A DNA stretch of 22,338 nt from Chloroflexota bacterium. GTDB taxonomy: Bacteria; Chloroflexota; Dehalococcoidia; Lucifugimonadales; UBA3495. The stretch is from the NCBI GenBank assembly GCA_028874675.1, contig JAPPJA010000301.1, positions 1 through 22,338 on the forward strand, in the 5' to 3' direction. Below, in pieces: positions 1 to 8,428 of the stretch. Under the pieces are notes generated by a model. That model searched no databases and was not told the origin of the DNA. It saw only the letters and a list, made by a program, of their open reading frames with translations. The translations under genes and the position numbers were made by a program. Numbering within the stretch: position 1 is the first letter of the stretch; each line of letters starts with the position of its first letter.

Positions 1-265
1 TGCGCGGGAACGACGGTTTAGCCCCAACCCATCAATACAATCTGGTTGAACTAATGGCGGTTCAGCTTTTTGAATTCAGGCACCGGTTGTCGGGGGCCAT
101 TCCGGCGCAGGGCAATCCCGCTCAACACTGTAATTCCGTTGACCTGCAACGGCCGGTACAACGGGTGCTGCAGTGGTCGCCGCCAAGTTACGAGATGGGA
201 GGTGATGAGGACCGTGGGCATCCCTGACGGTCCCATCCAATACTCACGGTCAAGCCCGTCCTGAA
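1..265. other. Left-edge region without a confident gene
   Basis: I see no convincing gene here. Bases 3-15 (CGCGGGAACGACG) are the exact reverse complement of 12494-12506, inside the inverted-repeat element at 12453-12576, so a truncated copy of that dispersed hairpin repeat probably crosses the left edge. A small open frame on the + strand, ATG at 54 to TGA at 225-227 (57 codons), has no visible ribosome-binding site and no family I recognise. I do not call it a gene. Confidence 0.5.
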
Positions 266-1168
266 TTACGACAGGCTGCCGTAAAACCCGCGCACTGCGG
301 CCAGGAAGTCCACCGGGTTGTCGCCAGCCACCAGGTGACCCGCGTCGGGCACGGTAACAATCTCGCACAGGGGTATGACCTGCCGCATTTGCCGCATGGT
401 CTCGTCGGCGAAAATGTCGCTGTTGCCGCCCCGCACCACCAGCGTGGGACAGGTAATTTTTGCCACCGCGTCCCAGAGCTGCTCGGAGGTCCAGGCCGGG
501 GATTGGTGGCCCGGAGTGCGCAGCAGCTTGTCGTATTTCCACGACCATTTGCCGTCCGGTCGCTGGCGGATACTGTACTTCAGCGCCCCCAGGGTCTGCT
601 CGCGGGAGCGGCCCGTGTATTCCTGGACCCGGTCGGCAAACTCTTCGAAAGTGTCCAGCTCGTCCGGCAACTCCCGGAAATTCTGGATGCGGTTGCGGCC
701 CCGGGACTGGGCCACCGGTCCTGTGTCCACTATGACCAGGGACCGCAGCTTGTCCGAGTTGCGGGAGGCCCACACATAGCTGTTGCGCCCTCCCATGGAA
801 TGGCCGATGAGGTGAAATCCGGAAATGCCCAGGGCGGCGACGAAAGCGTCAATGTCCCGCTGGTGGGCCTCCAGGGCGTAGTCCCCGTCGGGCGCCCAGT
901 CGCTGTCTCCGTGACCCCGCTGGTCCAGGGCGATGATGTGATAGCCCTCGGACAGGGGCAGGCTGACAAAGTCCCAGCTGTGGGCCTGCTGGGAACCGCC
1001 GTGGAGCATTACTATCATCGGGTTCCCCGGCTGGCCCCATTCCAGGTAGTGGAAGTTCATCCCGTTGGCCCGCACGTTTCGGTCAACCGGTTCATTCTCC
1101 TGGGAAAAGGAAACCCCTTTCTGTCGTGCTGCCTGGTGCAGAGTAAGGCCCAGGGAATGAGAAGCCAT
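266..1168 (-). CDS. Alpha/beta hydrolase fold protein
   Basis: A soluble alpha/beta hydrolase of the small esterase/C-C hydrolase/haloperoxidase-like group; the substrate cannot be read from sequence. Using the 300-residue product, the oxyanion-hole HGG is at 56-58, the nucleophile elbow GHSMGG puts Ser at 124, the acid is probably Asp251 (GGNSDIF), and the catalytic His is His278 (AGHLV). The motif DQRGHGDS at 82-89 is typical of the family. The frame stays open 14 codons further upstream (to 1210), but I chose the ATG at 1166-1168 because GGAGG lies 8 nt before it. No signal peptide, so cytoplasmic. It is divergent from the DUF3500 gene across about 185 bp. Family assignment is firm; function beyond hydrolase is unknown. 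Confidence 0.93.
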   Translation of the reverse strand: MASHSLGLTLHQAARQKGVSFSQENEPVDRNVRANGMNFHYLEWGQPGNPMIVMLHGGSQQAHSWDFVSLPLSEGYHIIALDQRGHGDSDWAPDGDYALEAHQRDIDAFVAALGISGFHLIGHSMGGRNSYVWASRNSDKLRSLVIVDTGPVAQSRGRNRIQNFRELPDELDTFEEFADRVQEYTGRSREQTLGALKYSIRQRPDGKWSWKYDKLLRTPGHQSPAWTSEQLWDAVAKITCPTLVVRGGNSDIFADETMRQMRQVIPLCEIVTVPDAGHLVAGDNPVDFLAAVRGFYGSLS

Positions 1169-1269
1169 GTTGGAAACCTCCGGATAGCGTAGGTAAGCAG
1201 TCCCAATCATAACCCGGCTGGCCGGGGTGTCAAGCGGGCTGTATCGCAGTTACCGTGGCCCCGACGCGG

Positions 1270-1299
1270 TTGACACTCTCAACTACCCAACACTAAACT
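1270..1299 (+). promoter_or_regulatory. Candidate sigma-70 type promoter for the DUF3500 gene
   Basis: A perfect -35 hexamer TTGACA (1270-1275) is followed after 18 nt by TAAACT (1294-1299, 4 of 6 to TATAAT), about 55 nt upstream of the ATG at 1354. It lies in the divergent intergenic space. By-eye prediction only. Confidence 0.4.
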
Positions 1300-1353
1300 C
1301 ATCCCAGATTTGCGCAACTGGCGCGCATACACCGGCAAGGAGAAACACGCACC

Positions 1354-2376
1354 ATGACGGCGACAGCTGAGCACAACCACGGCATACGACACGCCCACTA
1401 TCACGAACACACCACCGCCACTGCGGAAATGGCCGAGGCCTGCCGCAACTGGCTGGAGAGCCTCAATTCCGAGCAGAAAGCCAAGGGGACGTTCCACTAC
1501 CTCGACGGGGAACGGCAGTTCTGGTATTACCCGCCCCTGAACCGCCACGGCCTGCCCCTGCGGGACATGAACCAGCAGCAGCGGGAACTGGCTTTCCGTA
1601 TCATGGAAAGCTCCCTGGATCCCCAGGCCTACCAGCAGGCCAGGGCCATCATCGAGCACGAGCTGGTCCTGGGGCCCCTGGAGCAGGAACGGAACATAGT
1701 CACCTTCGTGCGCGACCCGGAGCTTTACTACTGGACCGTCTTCGGCGAGCCCGGCGGCGAGGAGCCCTGGGGCTGGCGGGCTGAGGGACACCACGTATCC
1801 CTCCATTTCAGCGTCTGGGGCGAAGAGGTAACCGCGGTTACCCCCTTCTTCTTCGGCGCCAATCCCGCCGAAGTGCCCCACGGCGAGAAAAAGGGCCTCC
1901 GCATCCTGGGGCAGCGCGAGGACCTGGCCATCGAACTGATGGCCTCGCTGACCGACGAACAGCGAAGCCAGGCCGTCATCCACGAGAATGCCCCCTGGGA
2001 CATCCTGACCTACAACACCACCAAGGCCCCGGTCCACGAAGGCGAGGGCCTGTCCGCCGCCGATATGACCGGCGAGCAGAAGGAGATGCTCCTGGCCCTG
2101 ATTACCGAGTACGTGAACCAGGTGCGCACCGACGTGGCCCGGGAAAGGCTGGATGAGATCAAGGAAAAAGGCCTGGACCACTTCCGCATCGTCTGGGCCG
2201 GCGCCACCGACCGCAGCCGCGACCACTACTACCGCATTCATGGCGGCACTTTCCTGATCGAGTTCGACAACATCCAGGACGGGGCAAACCACATCCACTC
2301 GGTGTGGCGGGACGTCGAGAACGACTTCGCCGCCGACGTCCTCCGCGACCACCGGTTGATGTACCACGTCCTCTAG
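1354..2376 (+). CDS. DUF3500 family protein with His-rich N-terminus
   Basis: A 340-residue protein matching DUF3500, a family without an established biochemical function. Recognisable landmarks are the central GHHVSLHFS (145-153) followed by TPFFFGANPAEV (163-174), and the C-terminal signature IEFDN..DGANHIHSVWRDVENDF (302-325). These conserved His, Asn and Asp residues suggest a metal site, but that is inference. The first 20 residues hold six His (HNHGIRHAHYHEH, 7-19), and could bind metal. There is no signal peptide, so it is predicted to be cytoplasmic. Start: AAGGAG at 1337-1342 precedes the ATG by 11 nt. A strong hairpin follows the stop, so it may be transcribed separately from the next gene. 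Confidence 0.88.
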   Translation: MTATAEHNHGIRHAHYHEHTTATAEMAEACRNWLESLNSEQKAKGTFHYLDGERQFWYYPPLNRHGLPLRDMNQQQRELAFRIMESSLDPQAYQQARAIIEHELVLGPLEQERNIVTFVRDPELYYWTVFGEPGGEEPWGWRAEGHHVSLHFSVWGEEVTAVTPFFFGANPAEVPHGEKKGLRILGQREDLAIELMASLTDEQRSQAVIHENAPWDILTYNTTKAPVHEGEGLSAADMTGEQKEMLLALITEYVNQVRTDVARERLDEIKEKGLDHFRIVWAGATDRSRDHYYRIHGGTFLIEFDNIQDGANHIHSVWRDVENDFAADVLRDHRLMYHVL

Positions 2377-2418
2377 CGGCGGCGCGTCTGGCCGCGTCGG
2401 GAACAGGATGCAATCAGC

Positions 2419-2446
2419 GAGGGCGGGTTTCCGGTAACCCGCCCTC
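2419..2446 (+). terminator. Strong intergenic hairpin, terminator-like
   Basis: An 11-bp perfect GC-rich stem, GAGGGCGGGTT (2419-2429) with AACCCGCCCTC (2436-2446), closes a 6-nt loop. No T-tract follows, so a classical intrinsic terminator is not proven. It lies 43 nt after the DUF3500 stop and ends 11 nt before the ATG at 2458, where it would cover any ribosome-binding site for that start. Confidence 0.5.
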
Positions 2447-2457
2447 TGGGCATACCA

Positions 2458-3420
2458 ATGGCAGTGGTACAAGTCAAAGCCCGCCCGGAGTCGAGGCGCC
2501 GGATAGGCAAGGAGACAGTCGGTTTGCTGCAGTTCGGAGACCTTAGAGAAGTTGAACTGTCTGAAGCGTGGCCCAATGAGGCTCTGGACTTTACCCCATG
2601 GCTGGAGGAGAACATTGCCAGGCTGTCCGAAGCCCTCGGCATAACCCTGGAAGTGGAGGGACGGGAGGTTGTTTCCGGGCCCCTTCGGGCGGACCTCATC
2701 GCCCGTGACACCCACGCCGACCGGCTGGTGCTGATTGAATGCCAGCTGGAGACCGCCGACCTCCATCACCTGGGCCAGGTCCTGGCCTACATGGCCGCAT
2801 TCCGCGCCGATACGGCGGTATGGATGGCCCCCGGTTTCTCCGAGCACGACTGCCTGGCCATCCGGTGGCTCAACGAGAACACCGACCCACGTTTCAGCTT
2901 CTTTGCCGTTCAGGTCAAGGCGGTCAGGATCGGCAGCTCCCCGGTGGCCGCGCTGTTTGAGGTCCTGGAACGACCCAACGAGTGGGAAAAACAGGTCCGG
3001 GTCATGGGCGAGCCCCGCAGCGAGCTGATCGGCCTGCGAAAAATACGGAACGACTTCTGGAGAGCCTACGCTCAGCGGTATCCATCCGACGCCAATATCA
3101 GCCCTGGCCACATTAACAACAGCGTGGTTATTCCCGTTGGCAACGTAACCGCCTCCCTTTCCCTGGCCCAGGACGGGGTGGGAATTGTGCTCAACGGAAG
3201 GCGGGGGGAACCCAACGGCGAGAGTGCCAGGTATGCGGAAGAGTACCGGGTCGCCATTGAGGAGCAGGGCATATCCAACTGGGACTCTTTCGACGCGTAT
3301 AACTCGGAGAACTGGCCGCAAATGATTGACCGGCTGCACGAGAACCTGTTGAGTCACATTGAAGTGATACAGTCCCTGGCGCCCGAAAATGGACTGGAGA
3401 CGGAGCACTACCAAGCCTAG
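2458..3420 (+). CDS. DUF4268 / PD-(D/E)XK nuclease-like protein
   Basis: A 320-residue protein resembling the DUF4268 group, whose N-terminal half looks like a PD-(D/E)XK nuclease fold. Visible are LRADLIARD (Asp79) and LVLIECQLE (Glu94, Gln96), an E-x-Q version of the E-x-K motif, then DLHHLGQVLAY (101-111) and VWMAPGFSEHDCLAIRWLNENT (121-142). The C-terminal half (about 170-310) fits DUF4268. Role unknown; relatives are often taken to be defence or DNA-processing proteins, which is inference. The start is uncertain. ATG 2458 has no Shine-Dalgarno and follows a strong hairpin, whereas TTG at 2524 has AAGGAG 9 nt upstream and would give 298 residues beginning near the conserved region. Not obviously linked to the oxidoreductase genes that follow after 17 nt. 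Confidence 0.82.
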   Translation: MAVVQVKARPESRRRIGKETVGLLQFGDLREVELSEAWPNEALDFTPWLEENIARLSEALGITLEVEGREVVSGPLRADLIARDTHADRLVLIECQLETADLHHLGQVLAYMAAFRADTAVWMAPGFSEHDCLAIRWLNENTDPRFSFFAVQVKAVRIGSSPVAALFEVLERPNEWEKQVRVMGEPRSELIGLRKIRNDFWRAYAQRYPSDANISPGHINNSVVIPVGNVTASLSLAQDGVGIVLNGRRGEPNGESARYAEEYRVAIEEQGISNWDSFDAYNSENWPQMIDRLHENLLSHIEVIQSLAPENGLETEHYQA

Positions 3421-3437
3421 AACCTGAGGAGCCACCC

Positions 3438-5708
3438 ATGACAACCCTTTCAGTTGTTGGACAGAACGTACCGCGCCGCGACTTTCCTGAAAAGCTGGTC
3501 GGCCAGGCCAGGTACTCGGCGGACCTGAAACTGCCGGGGATGCTTTACGGCCACGTTCTTCGCAGTCCTCATCCCCACGCCAATATAGTGAGCATCGATA
3601 CCTCCGAAGCGGAGCAGGTTCCAGGGGTTGAAGCAATCATCACTCCCTTCAACGTTCCCCGCAGGGCGGTGGCGCCCATAGCCCTGGATACCAGCATCCT
3701 GGACACCCGGGTGCGGTTCGTGGGCGATGAGGTAGCCGTCGTGGCCGCCGTGGACGATGACGCAGCGCTCCACGCCCTGTCCCTCATCAAGGTTGAGTAC
3801 GAAGTCCTGCCCTTCTATACCGACGCCGATTCCGCGCTGGCCCCCGACGCCATTGACATTCACCCCGGGGGAAACCTGGCCATCAACCCGCCCCTGTCCA
3901 TCGGCCGCGGCAACGTTGAGAACGGCTTCGCCCAGGCCGACCTCGTAATGGAAGAGACCTACGAAATCGCCTGCCACTCGGCCACGCCCATGGAACCCCG
4001 GGCGGCCATGGCCAGCTGGGATGGCGACTCCGTCACCGTCTGGAAGTCCACCCGGGGCGTCCACGTGGACCAGGTGGCCCTGTCCCAGGCGCTGGAAATC
4101 CCGATGGAAAACATCCAGCTGATTGGCCCCTTCCTGGGCGGCGGCTTCGGCAACAAGGACGAGTCCCGCCTTGCCGCCCTGGCGGCCCTGCTGGCCCGAG
4201 ATGCGGGCAAACCTGTGCGCATCGAGTTTTCCCGGGAGGATGAATTTGTGGCCGGGCGTACCCGCCACGCCGGCCGCATTCACCTCAGGGTGGGCGTTAA
4301 GCGGGACGGCGCCATTACCGCCATCCACGGGACCTCAACCCTCAACACCGGTGCCTACGCCGCTTCCGGTCCCGGGGTGGCTCGCCGCGCCGGGCAGGGC
4401 ATCATCTACCTCTACCGCTGCCCCAACGTACTTTACGAGTCCTACCTGGCGTACACCAACTGCCCCTCTGCCGGCTCTTACCGGGCGCTGGGCGCTCCCC
4501 AGGGCCATTTCGCCCTGGAGACACTGATGGACCGCCTCGCCGAGGCGCTGGGAATGGACTCCCTGGAGTTCCGTCAACGGAACCGTGTGCCGCCGGAAGG
4601 GCAGCCCGGCCCCCGCCTGTCGCCTCCGGACCAGATAGTTGACAGCCAGCCCATTGAGGGCGGCATCCCGTTCTCCAGCAACGGCCTGGAGGAATGTCTG
4701 ACCCGCGGCGCGGCCGCCTTCGGCTGGGACCGGCCCCTGGACCAGCCCGCAGACCCGTCGAAGAAGCGGGGCAAGGGCATGAGTATGATGATCTATCGCG
4801 GCGGCCCCGGCTCCACCTCCGCCGCCACCGTCAGCGTGGCAAAGACCGGCGAAATTTCATTGCTCAGCGGTTTGATGGATGTGGGTGAAGGCGCGACTAC
4901 CGTGCTGCCCCAGATGGCCGCCGAAATTCTGGGGGTCAGCCCCGAGGAAGTCATCACCGTTTTTGGGGACTCGGCCACTACGCCCGAGGCGCCCATTACC
5001 GCCGGCTCCACCGCCACCTTCTCCACCGGCAGCGCCCTGGTGCGGGCCGCCGCTGAGGTCCGTCGCCAACTGCTGGACCTTGCTTCCGACGGGCTGGAAG
5101 CCCCGGTAATGCAACTGGATATCCACGACGGCAGGGTGTTCGTCACTGACGACCCTTCCCGCAGCATGGCCCTGACCGACGTGGCCGCCCGCATGGACGA
5201 GGACGCCATAACCGAGGAGGTTACCATCCCCGTCCCCGGCAGCGCCGATTACATTGTCAACGCCTTTGGCGCCCACTTCTGCGAGGTGGAGGTGGATACC
5301 GACACCGGCCGAGTGCGGGTAGTTCGCTATGTGGCCGCCCAGGACTCGGGCCGGATTATGAACCCCCGCATGGCCCTCAACCAGGTTGAAGGCGCCATTT
5401 CCCAGATGCTGGGCTTTGCCCTCTCCGAAGAACTGGTCACCGACGGCCCCACCGGCGTAACCCTTAACGCCAGCTACCTGGAACACAAGAGCCCCACCAT
5501 AATGGACTACCCCGACCTGCAGGTTATTTTTGCCGACATCGTGGATCCGGTGGGACCCATGGGGGCTAAGGGTCTGGGAGAGGTGCCCTGTCCCGGCGTC
5601 GCCCCCGCCATCGCCAACGCCGTTTACGATGCCCTGGGACTGCGCCTGACCGAACTGCCCATCACCCCGGACCGGGTGATACGGGCGATGGGGGGCAGCC
5701 AGGCCTGA
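3438..5708 (+). CDS. Xanthine dehydrogenase family molybdopterin-binding (large) subunit
   Basis: Catalytic molybdenum subunit of the xanthine dehydrogenase/aldehyde oxidoreductase/CO dehydrogenase superfamily, 756 residues (usual length about 730-780). It hydroxylates aldehydes, heterocycles or similar carbons using water. Visible motifs: GGGFGNK (234-240) contacting the cofactor, SYRALGAPQ (347-355), DVGEGATT (481-488, where many members have G-Q-G), QDSGRIMNPR (635-644), and GAKGLGE (709-715) with the expected catalytic base Glu715. The CO dehydrogenase loop AYxCSFR is absent, so it is not a true CoxL. No Tat signal is visible. Start ATG follows GAGGAG by 8 nt. The FAD subunit follows after 61 nt. 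The FAD subunit's iron-sulfur loop points to a PaoABC/YagRST-type aldehyde oxidoreductase; substrate unknown. Confidence 0.93.
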   Translation: MTTLSVVGQNVPRRDFPEKLVGQARYSADLKLPGMLYGHVLRSPHPHANIVSIDTSEAEQVPGVEAIITPFNVPRRAVAPIALDTSILDTRVRFVGDEVAVVAAVDDDAALHALSLIKVEYEVLPFYTDADSALAPDAIDIHPGGNLAINPPLSIGRGNVENGFAQADLVMEETYEIACHSATPMEPRAAMASWDGDSVTVWKSTRGVHVDQVALSQALEIPMENIQLIGPFLGGGFGNKDESRLAALAALLARDAGKPVRIEFSREDEFVAGRTRHAGRIHLRVGVKRDGAITAIHGTSTLNTGAYAASGPGVARRAGQGIIYLYRCPNVLYESYLAYTNCPSAGSYRALGAPQGHFALETLMDRLAEALGMDSLEFRQRNRVPPEGQPGPRLSPPDQIVDSQPIEGGIPFSSNGLEECLTRGAAAFGWDRPLDQPADPSKKRGKGMSMMIYRGGPGSTSAATVSVAKTGEISLLSGLMDVGEGATTVLPQMAAEILGVSPEEVITVFGDSATTPEAPITAGSTATFSTGSALVRAAAEVRRQLLDLASDGLEAPVMQLDIHDGRVFVTDDPSRSMALTDVAARMDEDAITEEVTIPVPGSADYIVNAFGAHFCEVEVDTDTGRVRVVRYVAAQDSGRIMNPRMALNQVEGAISQMLGFALSEELVTDGPTGVTLNASYLEHKSPTIMDYPDLQVIFADIVDPVGPMGAKGLGEVPCPGVAPAIANAVYDALGLRLTELPITPDRVIRAMGGSQA

Positions 5709-5769
5709 CACCACCGAGGCTGAGAAAGCGTATCCCGAACTTGTCATTTAAAAAGCGCAGGAGCAATCC

Positions 5770-6771
5770 ATGCATCCCTTCCAATACCATGAGCCGCAGA
5801 CCCTGCAGGAAGCGGCAACCCTTCTAACTGATGACCAGGGTGGCGCCGCCCACATCATTGCCGGCGGTTCCGACCTGATTGACGAAATCAAGGAGGGGAT
5901 TGTAAGTCCCGCCAGCGTGGTGAGCCTGGCATCCGTGCCCGGCCTGGCCGGCATTGCCGAGACCGGCGACGGCCTCAGTATCGGCGCCATGACCACCATT
6001 GCGGACGTGGCGGCGCATCCGGTGATTCGCGCGGCCTACACTTCCCTGGCCGAGGCGGCCGGCGGGCTGGCCACCCCGCAAATCCGAAACGTGGGCACCC
6101 TGGGTGGCAACCTGAACCAGCGGCCCCGCTGCTGGTACTACCGCCACCCGCTGACCCAGTGCCTGAAGAAGGGCGGCGACCGTTGCTTTGCCCTGGTCGG
6201 CAACACCAAGTACCTGTGCGTCACCGGCGGCGACCGCTGCTACATTGTCCATCCCTCCGACACCGCGGTAGCCCTGTCCGTCTTTGACGCTTCCATCGAA
6301 ATCAGCGGCGGCAGCGGCAGCAAGACCCTGCCCATCGGCGAATTCTTTGCCGGTCCCGGGGTTGACGTGTTGCGGGAGACGGTTCTGGAGCCCGGAGAGT
6401 TTGTTTCAGGTGTTACGCTGCCCCGACCGGCTGACCTGGGCGCCGGCGGCCAGCCGCCCCGCAGCCTGTACCTCAAGGCCCGGGAACGGGAGGCTGGCGA
6501 CTTCGCCCTGGTCAGCGTAGCCGTGCGCCTGGCCGTCGCCGACGGAACGGTCCAGCAGGCTGCGGTGGCCCTGGGCGGGGTAGCCCCGGTTCCCTACCGG
6601 GCCACGCAGGTGGAAGAGTACCTGGTCGGCCGCGCCGTATCCGAAGTGGACGCAGCCCACGCCGGGTCCCTTTCCATCCCCGACGCCCGCCCCATGACCG
6701 ACAACGGCTACAAGGTGACGATGGCCAACAACCTTGTGAAGCAAGGTATTGCCAGGTTGCTGGAGGACTAG
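5770..6771 (+). CDS. FAD-binding subunit of molybdenum hydroxylase, PaoB/YagS-like
   Basis: A 333-residue medium subunit carrying electrons from the iron-sulfur clusters to FAD and an outside acceptor. FAD motifs: IAGGSDLIDEIK (30-41) and IRNVGTLGGNL (105-115). A Cys-rich insertion follows: Cys121, Cys131, Cys139, Cys150 and Cys157 within about 37 residues (RPRCWYYRHPLTQCLKKGGDRC ... GGDRCYIVHPSD). This layout resembles YagS/PaoB and the beta subunit of 4-hydroxybenzoyl-CoA reductase, which carry an additional [4Fe-4S] cluster; simple CoxM/XdhB proteins lack it. The C-terminal CO_deh_flav domain spans about 220-330. Start ATG follows AGGAGC. It is co-directional with the large subunit, but the [2Fe-2S] ferredoxin-like subunit normally in this operon is not found next to either gene. 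Confidence 0.93.
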   Translation: MHPFQYHEPQTLQEAATLLTDDQGGAAHIIAGGSDLIDEIKEGIVSPASVVSLASVPGLAGIAETGDGLSIGAMTTIADVAAHPVIRAAYTSLAEAAGGLATPQIRNVGTLGGNLNQRPRCWYYRHPLTQCLKKGGDRCFALVGNTKYLCVTGGDRCYIVHPSDTAVALSVFDASIEISGGSGSKTLPIGEFFAGPGVDVLRETVLEPGEFVSGVTLPRPADLGAGGQPPRSLYLKAREREAGDFALVSVAVRLAVADGTVQQAAVALGGVAPVPYRATQVEEYLVGRAVSEVDAAHAGSLSIPDARPMTDNGYKVTMANNLVKQGIARLLED

Positions 6772-6817
6772 CCTATACTGCCGCTGATCTCATAATCCCG
6801 AAATTCAGAGGTGGCGG

Positions 6818-8416
6818 ATGTTCAGACTGTTGGGACTGGCGGCATTCATGGCCCTTGCCGCCATGGTGGCGTGCCAGGGTCAAGCAGACCCGGTCGTAGT
6901 GACCGCCACTCCGGACGTCCCAGCCACTGTAGCGGTACTGGTCGAACAACAGTCGCCAACGCCGATTCCAACCGCTACTCCCGACATTGATGCCACGGTT
7001 GAGGCGGGCTTGGCTGCGACCGTTGCGGCCAGGCCCACTGACAGGCCGGCGCCTACCAATACACCTACCCCCACGGCGACGCCGACTCCCACATCCACGC
7101 CCGTCCCCACCGCCACCCCTACGCCGACGGCCACTCCAACCCCAGCCCCGACGGCAACTCCTACTGCAGCACCCACCGCGACGCCGACGAACACGCCTAC
7201 ACCACGGCCGACGAACACACCGTGGCCAACGCCGACGCCGCAGCCAACCAACACGCCCTTGCCGCCACTGAAGTACGACCGGTCGCTCCTTCTCTTCGGA
7301 CCGTACGACGGTGAGATCGTTCACGACCCGGACAACCGAACTTTAGAGTTTTACCGTGCTCTTGACGCGCCAGGAGATATCCTTATCGAAGCTACATTCC
7401 TGAACCCATATCCAGATCCAGACTTGAAATGGGAGCACGGCTTCTTGTTCGAGTACGGTGGCTCGAGCCGCTTCTACAGCACAACTCTTGAAAGCACTGA
7501 GGACTGGGAGCACTATGCAAGACTGGGCGATAGAGGCGTCATTGGCTTTTGGGATGGGCCGTTGCCTGAAATCAACACCGAGTCGGGAGCAGAAAACCTG
7601 CTCCAGGTCGCTCTCGTCCGAGGTATTGCCTGGACTTACGTAAACGGTACCTTTGCGGGGTCATTTAGTGTGGACCTTGAGACGGGCGGGGATGGAGTTT
7701 GGCTCATCGCCGACGATGACTTCGAGGGAGCAACGATCTTCAAGGATGCCGCAGTCTGGAAGTGGGACTCGTCCATGTATAGAGACTTTTCGGAGATAGA
7801 CCCCGGCTATGTGCCGCCGTCCGCTCCTACGTCCACAATCACTCCTACACCGAATCCCAATGTGCCTATTTTTGGCCCTGTTAGCGGGAGCATCCGACAC
7901 GAGGAGGAAGATGGACGCTTCGAGTTATTCAACGGCCCGTACGTTGACGGCGACGTGATGATCGAAGTTACCATGGAAGTGCCTTTCGCCCCCAACGAAT
8001 CTCATTGGAACTTTGGCCTGTGGTTTGACACGCCAAAGTCCGGTGCATTTCACATTGTCGATGTTAGCGGCATTTTCGGGGGCGCTTACAACCACTGGCG
8101 AAAATCCGGGCCCGATGCGGAGTGGCAGGGCCGTAGATCAGAGGATGTAACCGGCATAAACTTGCAGAAAGGAGAAAAGAACCACATCCGCGTTATCCTT
8201 ATCGGCGACAGTGCGCATCTGTACGTCAACGACCGCCGAATGGGAATCCTTAACTTCAGCCTGGGCGGTATGCCGCCGCCGGACTGGGTAGGTATCGTCA
8301 TCGACGACAGCGATTTCCAGGGTTCCCGCTACAGCCGCGGCGGCCACACCAAATTCGAAGACTTCACTGTCTGGAATTGGCATCCTTCGTTGTTTGATTT
8401 GCCAGACGACGATTAG
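6818..8416 (+). CDS. Lipoprotein with Thr-Pro linker and two repeated beta-sandwich-like domains
   Basis: A 532-residue predicted lipoprotein: hydrophobic signal to about residue 18, lipobox AMVAC with Cys19, then a linker (about 46-150) of TPTATP-type repeats of the kind common in Chloroflexota surface proteins. Two related domains follow, about 151-335 and 350-532. Both begin 'FGP..G.I.H', contain 'GD(I/V)(L/M)IE(A/V)T', a W.FG(L/F)-type strand, a (Y/V)(V)N(G/D) turn, 'IADDDFEG' versus 'IDDSDFQG', and end 'F.D..VW.W..S(M/L)'. This resembles LamG/concanavalin-like jelly-roll sandwiches, so carbohydrate or surface binding is possible but unproven. A Thr/Pro linker (about 336-349) separates them. 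The domain region has visibly more A/T-ending codons than neighbours. Start ATG follows GAGGTGG. Role unknown. Confidence 0.8.
   Translation: MFRLLGLAAFMALAAMVACQGQADPVVVTATPDVPATVAVLVEQQSPTPIPTATPDIDATVEAGLAATVAARPTDRPAPTNTPTPTATPTPTSTPVPTATPTPTATPTPAPTATPTAAPTATPTNTPTPRPTNTPWPTPTPQPTNTPLPPLKYDRSLLLFGPYDGEIVHDPDNRTLEFYRALDAPGDILIEATFLNPYPDPDLKWEHGFLFEYGGSSRFYSTTLESTEDWEHYARLGDRGVIGFWDGPLPEINTESGAENLLQVALVRGIAWTYVNGTFAGSFSVDLETGGDGVWLIADDDFEGATIFKDAAVWKWDSSMYRDFSEIDPGYVPPSAPTSTITPTPNPNVPIFGPVSGSIRHEEEDGRFELFNGPYVDGDVMIEVTMEVPFAPNESHWNFGLWFDTPKSGAFHIVDVSGIFGGAYNHWRKSGPDAEWQGRRSEDVTGINLQKGEKNHIRVILIGDSAHLYVNDRRMGILNFSLGGMPPPDWVGIVIDDSDFQGSRYSRGGHTKFEDFTVWNWHPSLFDLPDDD
6953..7267 (+). repeat. 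Thr-Pro low-complexity coding repeat
   Basis: Degenerate short tandem repeat of ACN CCN codons (Thr-Pro-Thr-Ala-Thr-Pro units) encoding the linker of the lipoprotein, residues about 46-150. Mixed synonymous codons suggest an old repeat, not a recent expansion. Confidence 0.85.
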
Positions 8417-8428
8417 GCGGTTGCGGGT

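Noticed and set aside
54..227. 57-codon + strand open frame at the left edge
   Set aside because: No ribosome-binding site, no recognised family, and next to a dispersed repeat fragment.
335..1192. Long + strand open frame opposite the alpha/beta hydrolase
   Set aside because: The - strand has an intact catalytic triad and ribosome-binding site; the + product has no recognisable motifs.
1279..3636. A 785-codon open frame on the - strand opposite the DUF3500 and DUF4268 genes
   Set aside because: It is antisense to two genes with clear family motifs; long antisense frames are expected in GC-rich DNA, and its translation is low-complexity without a family.
3438..5708. Possible true CO dehydrogenase large subunit (CoxL form I)
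   Set aside because: The AYxCSFR active-site loop is missing; the corresponding segment reads CPSAGSYRALGAPQ.
6953..7267. Tandem-looking repeats that might suggest a CRISPR or minisatellite
   Set aside because: They are degenerate Thr-Pro codons inside an intact reading frame, without conserved repeats or unique spacers.
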